Origin: Bacteroidota bacterium
Lineage (GTDB): Bacteria > Bacteroidota > Ignavibacteria > Ignavibacteriales > Ignavibacteriaceae
NCBI GenBank assembly: GCA_021796135.1
Contig: JAJYOQ010000006.1
Span: 1-29,851 of the forward strand
DNA: 29,851 bases
Direction: 5' to 3'
Shown here one piece after another: positions 25,266 through 29,851 of the stretch (the first letter of the stretch is position 1; every line of letters starts with the position of its first letter). A model generated the notes under the pieces. It was not told where the DNA came from, made no database searches, and worked only from the letters and a program-made list of their open reading frames with translations. The position numbers were made by a program, and so were the translations under genes.

Positions 25266-26450
25266 ATGAAAAATATTTTTTTATTATTTATTATTATTAT
25301 ATTTCTTTTCCCGGGTTGCTTAATTCACCAGAAGAAAGAAGAAAACAGATATTTAACCGGGGCTTTATTAAAAGAGCTATCCCGGAAAGCGATTAATGGA
25401 GATAAAAATGCTAACTCAATCCTGAATGGACTATGCGACTTATCTTTACCGCTAAATAAAAAGTTTAACTCATTCTTAATTGACAGCATTTATTCCGCTC
25501 ATGGTCATAAGTATTACTATCTCTTAATGGGATTTCCAAATCCTATTTATAATCGTTTTGCAGTTTATGACTCTACTTTTAATTTATATTTAATAGATAA
25601 ATCGATGGATGGTTATTTAAGTTCGAATTTAATAAATAGCCAAGATCAGACATTCCTTTCAGTATTAGAAAATTTTAGTTCAAAAGGGACTTTTGAATTG
25701 AATAGAACAAGCTATTTTATGTTTACAGATTCTTCTGTTTCTCTTGTCCTCAGAACTTTTACAAGGGCTATAACACCTAAAAATATTTTTACTCAATCCA
25801 TAGAAAAAATCTCTAAAGATAGCATTACTACAATTATTTCGAGCACTAAATCTTCTACAATTAATAATGATAGTGACGTTTTCTTTTATAATTATAAAAA
25901 TGGTGAGTATTTAAGCACTAAAAATGTTTTCTCAAATTTTATTGAAAACCAAATTACAGCATATAATCACGACCCATTAAAACCTGAAATCACAGACTAT
26001 AATTCTGCACTTAAATCTGTCGGAATAGATCCCGGTTATGATACTTTAAGATCAGCTTCTAATATCAAAGATTTTGACGGATATTCAATTACATTACCTG
26101 AGAACTGGAAAACTTTGAAGAATATTGAGGTAACAAATTTTCTGAAACACGATCTAAAGGGCAGCAGGTATATCAGTGAGTATTTAGGAGCAACAATTTC
26201 AATAATTAAGATTCCTACAAGCGATTCTGCTGAAATGTACATAAATTATAATCTTAACAAGGAAACATCAGGCAAATACAAAGTAAGGTATTCGGATAAA
26301 ATTGAATTAAAAAAAGATTTTGTACAATTCTTCGAGTATTCTTGCGGAAATAAAAAATATATCCTGATCCTTCAAGCATCAAAATTTACATATTTGCAGA
26401 ACAAAGATATTTATCAAAATATAATTAATTCATTTATGATTGATTGCTAA
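25266..26450 (+). CDS. Lipoprotein of unknown function with a C-terminal PsbP/DUF1795-like segment
   Basis: A 394-residue lipoprotein: a strongly hydrophobic signal (3-16) and lipobox LFPGC with Cys18. The mature protein starts with a helical charged stretch and continues as a Ser/Thr/Asn-rich, beta-rich domain. Residues about 268-392 form a separate-looking unit (FDGYSITLPENWKTL, ISIIKIPTSDSAEMYINYN, FVQFFEYSCGNKKYILILQA, YQNIINSFMI) whose pattern recalls PsbP-like/DUF1795 domains; this is a resemblance, not an identification. No Shine-Dalgarno is evident. Its stop codon overlaps the start of the next gene (TAATG), so the pair is co-translated. It lies in the same direction as uvrC, 104 bases downstream. 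Confidence 0.75.
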   Translation: MKNIFLLFIIIIFLFPGCLIHQKKEENRYLTGALLKELSRKAINGDKNANSILNGLCDLSLPLNKKFNSFLIDSIYSAHGHKYYYLLMGFPNPIYNRFAVYDSTFNLYLIDKSMDGYLSSNLINSQDQTFLSVLENFSSKGTFELNRTSYFMFTDSSVSLVLRTFTRAITPKNIFTQSIEKISKDSITTIISSTKSSTINNDSDVFFYNYKNGEYLSTKNVFSNFIENQITAYNHDPLKPEITDYNSALKSVGIDPGYDTLRSASNIKDFDGYSITLPENWKTLKNIEVTNFLKHDLKGSRYISEYLGATISIIKIPTSDSAEMYINYNLNKETSGKYKVRYSDKIELKKDFVQFFEYSCGNKKYILILQASKFTYLQNKDIYQNIINSFMIDC

Positions 26451-26749
26451 TGTATAAATTAATTTTATTCTTAAAAAAAACAGATCAGGAAAATATTCAA
26501 ACCCATTTTATTGAATACACAGTTAAATATTTAGGGGATGTAGTAAATAAAGAAGTAAAGATTGCAAAAGTTGAAAGTAATCTTTTGATGGATATTAAAT
26601 ATAGCTTATTTTGTGAAATAGAAGTTGAGTCTAAAGATATTTGGGACTCACTTATGAATACATCTGTGGGAAAAAAGCTTAATAAAGATTTAATGGATTT
26701 TCACCATAATATTTCTGCGGTTTTCGTAGATTATAATTTCAATAAATAA
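26450..26749 (+). CDS. Small protein, possibly of the dimeric alpha/beta-barrel (EthD-like) type
   Basis: A 99-residue protein beginning at the ATG of a TAATG stop-start overlap with the lipoprotein gene; a TTG start two codons upstream is less likely. The order strand (MYKLILFLKK), helix, strand, strand (YSLFCEIEVES), helix (KDIWDSLMNTSVGKKLNKDL), strand (ISAVFVDYNF) is that of ferredoxin-like dimeric alpha/beta-barrel proteins such as EthD-like ones. No catalytic motif stands out. Position between a lipoprotein and a SixA-type phosphatase, with 14 bases to the latter, suggests co-transcription. Confidence 0.7.
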   Translation: MYKLILFLKKTDQENIQTHFIEYTVKYLGDVVNKEVKIAKVESNLLMDIKYSLFCEIEVESKDIWDSLMNTSVGKKLNKDLMDFHHNISAVFVDYNFNK

Positions 26750-26763
26750 GAATAAAGAAAAAA

Positions 26764-27246
26764 ATGAATATATATTTTATCAGACATGGTGATGCAGAGA
26801 AAATTTCAATTAATAAAAAGGATTTTGACAGAGAGCTAACCAGCAATGGAAAGATTAGGGTAAAAAATGCTGTTTTAGGATGGAATAATTATATTGATGC
26901 ATTCGATTATTTAATTTCATCACCTTTATTAAGAGCTAAACAAACGGCTAGCATTATAGCTGAATACTTTGAGGTCAAGAATGAAATCATAATCAGCAAT
27001 AAGCTAACTTCCGGAAGTTTGACTTCAGATATAATTGAAATTGCCAACACTTTAGAAGCTGAAAACATTGCCTTTGTAGGTCATCAGCCTGATTTTTCCG
27101 AGCATTTATCTAATCTTATTTCTTCAAGTTATGCAAATATTGAGTTCAAGAAATCTGCAATAGCTAAAGTATCTTTTCATAACAAAGTACAATTATCGAG
27201 AGGGGTACTTGAATTTTTAATCCCGGCAGGTTTATTTCATAAATAA
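26764..27246 (+). CDS. sixA: SixA-type phosphohistidine phosphatase
   Basis: A 160-residue histidine phosphatase of the small SixA branch. The catalytic RHG (Arg7-His8-Gly9) opens the protein (IYFIRHGDAEK), the second Arg is in SSPLLRAKQTA (Arg57) and the second catalytic His is in FVGHQPD (His107). The absence of the insertions of phosphoglycerate mutases supports SixA over other branches. SixA in E. coli removes phosphate from Hpt domains such as that of ArcB; a hybrid kinase with an Hpt domain is encoded just across the SRP RNA gene. The real substrate is unproven. Confidence 0.88.
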   Translation: MNIYFIRHGDAEKISINKKDFDRELTSNGKIRVKNAVLGWNNYIDAFDYLISSPLLRAKQTASIIAEYFEVKNEIIISNKLTSGSLTSDIIEIANTLEAENIAFVGHQPDFSEHLSNLISSSYANIEFKKSAIAKVSFHNKVQLSRGVLEFLIPAGLFHK

Positions 27247-27249
27247 AAA

Positions 27250-27335
27250 GGGCAACTAGTTACACAAACTCTATGCTTACCGCTGCTTCCTTCCGGACCT
27301 GACGGGTTTAGGCCTTCGCATGTTAACTAGCGCCC
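27250..27335 (-). ncRNA. ffs: Small bacterial signal recognition particle RNA (4.5S type)
   Basis: The minus strand contains GTCAGGTCCGGAAGGAAGC, followed by AGC: the universal apical domain of SRP RNA that binds Ffh, with the GGAA tetraloop. The ends pair as a long helix (GGGCGCTAGTTAA with TAACTAGTTGCCC), giving an 86-base molecule of the small 4.5S type without Alu domain. It ends in a T-run (TTTTTA), the expected terminator. A TATAAG about 12 bases upstream of the 5' end may be its -10 box. It lies three bases beyond the stop of the convergent SixA gene and downstream of the hybrid kinase gene. Confidence 0.95.
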
Positions 27336-27426
27336 AAATCTAATTTTCTTATAACTGCCCTAAAATTAAATAAAATAACTTAAATAGCAATGAAAAAAAT
27401 AATCGATATTTAAATATTCCTTGGAC

Positions 27427-29850
27427 TTAATTTTCTGTAAAATTAGATTGAAGATTAATATATTTATTTTTAATAAGTTTTAATTCATCTATTACGGCAT
27501 CAATATTTGAGCAGAGACTATCGGACATATTTATAACAGCATCATCAAACTCTTTATTTTTTGCTTTTGTTTCCAATTTTTGACAAATATCAGATACAAA
27601 TTCAATACCTAGAGTTACACTGCTTCCTTTTAACTTATGAGAAAAGAACTGAAGATTCTTAAAATCTTTTTCAGTTACGGAGGTTTTAATTTTATCTATA
27701 GTCACCGGTAAATCATTTAAATATATATCCAATAATTCTATTAAGAAACCTAGGTCAGCTTCAGTCTGAATATCCGCAAGAAATGAAATATTTTCCTCGT
27801 TAACAAACTTTGTTTTTGCCTTTTCCTTTTTAACTTTAGAGATTAATTCTCCTCTTTGTTCCGATATTATTTTACTCCACTTAGTTAGGGATTCCTGAAG
27901 TTCATCGATTCTAATTGGTTTACTCACATAGTCATCCATTCCTGCAGCTAAACATTCTTCCTTATCACCTTGCATTGCATTTGCAGTCATTGCAATTATT
28001 TTGGGTCGCTTATCAGAATCAAGTTCATTTATAATTATCTTTGTTGCCGCATAACCATCCATCTCGGGCATAAGAATATCCATTAAGACAATATCGTAAT
28101 GTATATGCTTAACAGCATTAACTGCCTCATAACCATTACCGGCAACATCAGCGCGATAGCCCATCTTATCTAATATCCTTAAAGCCACTTTTTGATTAAC
28201 CGCATTATCTTCAGCCAACAATATTCTTAAAGGAAAGCGCTCGCCTAAATTAGAATCAATTTTAGAATCGGATATTTGTTTTTCTTTCTTTATACCTTGA
28301 ACACCTGACAACACCGAAATCAGAGTATCATATAATTGCGTTTGTTTAATCGGCTTGTTTATAAATCCCGACAAATTTAAATGAGCAATTGTCTCGGGGT
28401 TTTCCTTTTTACCGATTGAAGTTAAAATTATAATCGGTAGTTCCTTGCCGGAAGAATATTTCCTAATTTCCTGAGTTAATGTGAGTCCATCCATTTGCGG
28501 CATTTGATAATCAAGGATTGCAATATCAAAATTTTCATTATTTATTATCCAATCTAAAGCTAATTTCGGATTATCGGCAACCTTCGTAAACATTCCCCAA
28601 TTATCAGCTTGGGTTTTTAAAATAAGTCTATTGGTCCTATTATCATCAACAATTAATATTTTTTTACCTGCAAGTTTCGGGATATGACCATACATATATA
28701 TTTTTGCATTTGAAGAAACAAGTTCACCCTTAATAGTAAAATAGAAAGTTGAACCTTTCCCATATTCACTCTCTACCCACATTTTTCCTCCCATTAGTTC
28801 AGCTAGCCGTTTGCTAATTGCTAAACCTAATCCTGTACCGCCATGAGTCCTTGTTGTTGATGCATCGACCTGACTAAAAGATTTGAATAATCGATCCATT
28901 TTATCTGCGGGAATACCCATTCCGGTATCGCTGACTGCAAAGGTTATCTCATAAATTTCATTTTCAATCTGATTAGCTGAAGCTGAAATAAATATTTCAC
29001 CTTCTTCGGTGAATTTAATAGCATTGTTGAGTAAATTGGTTAAGATTTGTCGCAGACGAGTTACATCACCTTTGATAGTAATTGGAGTATTGCCGTCAAC
29101 CTGGTAGGCAAGATCAATGCCTTTTTCTCCAGCTCGCGACGCAAGCAGGTCCAACGAATCCTCAATACACTCTCTCAAATCCAAAGGCTGCATTTCAAGT
29201 TCTAATTTATCCGATTCTATTTTAGAGAAATCAAGTATATCATTAATAATTACTAAAAGTTGATCACCGCTTAGTCTAATTGTGTCAACATATTCCTTTT
29301 GCTCATCATCTAAATTAGTATCAAGTAATAATCCGGTCATTCCAATGACGCCGTTCATTGGAGTACGAATCTCATGACTCATTAATGCTAGGAATTCACT
29401 TTTTGCTTTAACCCCAGCTTCTGCTTTAAGCACAGCCAGATCTAATTCCTGATTCTTCTTAATTATTTCTTCTTGTATTAAATTTCGTTTAATGACTGCA
29501 CCTAGCATCGAAGACATTGTAACTAATAATGATTCCTCATTAGACGTCCAAATTCTTTCAGTTTTACATTCGTCAAAGCCAACAAAACCCCAATATTTTT
29601 CGTCTATAATTATAGGCACCAAAATTATTGATTTAATATTGCTGTCAATAAAAACATTTTGACTATCTTTAGGCAAATTCTTAATAGTGAAGCTGAGTGA
29701 TTTACCTTTTGAGAAATTATCATAAAACTTTAAGGTTTCAAATCTTGAATATGAAAGTCTTTGGAAAGCAGGGTCATTTAATTGTGATTCGGTATCTTCT
29801 GATGCCCATTCATAGAGCAAACTAACATACATTTCCTCTGTATCTTCATT
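27427..29850 (-). CDS. Hybrid sensor histidine kinase (GAF-HisKA-HATPase-REC-REC-Hpt), 5' end cut off
   Basis: At least 801 residues from the first in-frame ATG (29830-29832); the frame stays open to the window edge (NEDTEE before it) and the GAF domain starts in the middle, so the true N-terminus lies outside. Numbering from that ATG: partial GAF to about 115; coiled coil to 145; HisKA with His153 ([12 protein letters not shown]); HATPase with Asn270, DTGMG (302-306) and GGTGLGL (331-337); first receiver with Asp441; second receiver with Asp585 ([12 protein letters not shown]); Hpt with His732 ([10 protein letters not shown]). No membrane segment is visible, so it may be cytoplasmic in the part seen. 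The layout is that of BarA/ArcB-like phosphorelay kinases that pass phosphate to a response regulator via Hpt. Partner unknown. Confidence 0.95.
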   Translation of the reverse strand, partial: NEDTEEMYVSLLYEWASEDTESQLNDPAFQRLSYSRFETLKFYDNFSKGKSLSFTIKNLPKDSQNVFIDSNIKSIILVPIIIDEKYWGFVGFDECKTERIWTSNEESLLVTMSSMLGAVIKRNLIQEEIIKKNQELDLAVLKAEAGVKAKSEFLALMSHEIRTPMNGVIGMTGLLLDTNLDDEQKEYVDTIRLSGDQLLVIINDILDFSKIESDKLELEMQPLDLRECIEDSLDLLASRAGEKGIDLAYQVDGNTPITIKGDVTRLRQILTNLLNNAIKFTEEGEIFISASANQIENEIYEITFAVSDTGMGIPADKMDRLFKSFSQVDASTTRTHGGTGLGLAISKRLAELMGGKMWVESEYGKGSTFYFTIKGELVSSNAKIYMYGHIPKLAGKKILIVDDNRTNRLILKTQADNWGMFTKVADNPKLALDWIINNENFDIAILDYQMPQMDGLTLTQEIRKYSSGKELPIIILTSIGKKENPETIAHLNLSGFINKPIKQTQLYDTLISVLSGVQGIKKEKQISDSKIDSNLGERFPLRILLAEDNAVNQKVALRILDKMGYRADVAGNGYEAVNAVKHIHYDIVLMDILMPEMDGYAATKIIINELDSDKRPKIIAMTANAMQGDKEECLAAGMDDYVSKPIRIDELQESLTKWSKIISEQRGELISKVKKEKAKTKFVNEENISFLADIQTEADLGFLIELLDIYLNDLPVTIDKIKTSVTEKDFKNLQFFSHKLKGSSVTLGIEFVSDICQKLETKAKNKEFDDAVINMSDSLCSNIDAVIDELKLIKNKYINLQSNFTEN

Positions 29851-29851
29851 G

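Noticed and set aside
27406..27417. Palindrome ATATTTAAATAT after the hybrid kinase gene, with a nearby T-run
   Set aside because: It is entirely A/T and has no loop, so a stable terminator hairpin is not supported; such palindromes are expected by chance in AT-rich DNA.
1..29851. Mobile elements, CRISPR arrays, riboswitches or attachment sites
   Set aside because: I found no transposase or integrase gene, no regularly spaced repeats, no direct repeats at the tRNA and no recognised riboswitch core. The one tRNA has no flanking integrase.

Overview
The window is visibly AT-rich and densely coded, and comes from a motile, diderm (outer-membrane) bacterium. Evidence for an outer membrane is an LpxH-type lipid A phosphoesterase, several lipoprotein signal peptides and a periplasmic M1 peptidase. 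The LpxH homologue has features I associate with the Bacteroidota/Chlorobiota/Ignavibacteriota (FCB) group. A complete flagellar export operon is unusual in mainstream Bacteroidota, so a flagellated FCB lineage such as Ignavibacteria is my best guess. This is inference; no 16S rRNA or ribosomal protein gene is present.

Region 1 (about 75-13300, all minus strand, transcribed right to left) is one long flagellar operon: fliL-fliM-fliN-fliO-fliP-fliQ-fliR-flhB-flhA-flhF-flhG. Neighbouring genes overlap or lie within 8 bases of each other. After a 102-base gap with a candidate internal promoter comes a regulatory tail: a 74-residue two-helix membrane protein, a compact FliA-type sigma factor, two tandem HDOD proteins and a degenerate histidine kinase. 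The first part builds the switch complex and type III export gate (FliMN, FliOPQR, FlhAB) and places it (FlhF/FlhG). The tail looks like a control module, and it holds the most unusual features of the window: a sigma-28 that seems to lack region 3, and a kinase homologue without its phosphoacceptor histidine or ATP-binding motifs.

Region 2 (13301-16936) holds a 552-base divergent intergenic region, a stand-alone receiver protein and a small lipoprotein on the plus strand, then a YeiH-family transporter with its LysR-type regulator on the minus strand.

Region 3 (16937-21844, minus strand) has tRNA-Leu(CAG), a class A penicillin-binding protein, an LpxH-like phosphoesterase and an M1 aminopeptidase: envelope and peptide metabolism.

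Region 4 (22006-27246, plus strand) carries glgC, uvrC, a large lipoprotein, a small protein possibly of the dimeric alpha/beta-barrel type, and a SixA-type phosphohistidine phosphatase.

Region 5 (27250-29851, minus strand) holds the small bacterial SRP RNA and a large hybrid histidine kinase (GAF-HisKA-HATPase-REC-REC-Hpt) cut by the right edge of the window. SixA phosphatases act on Hpt domains, so this neighbourhood may be functional. I see no mobile element, CRISPR array, rRNA or clear pseudogene.
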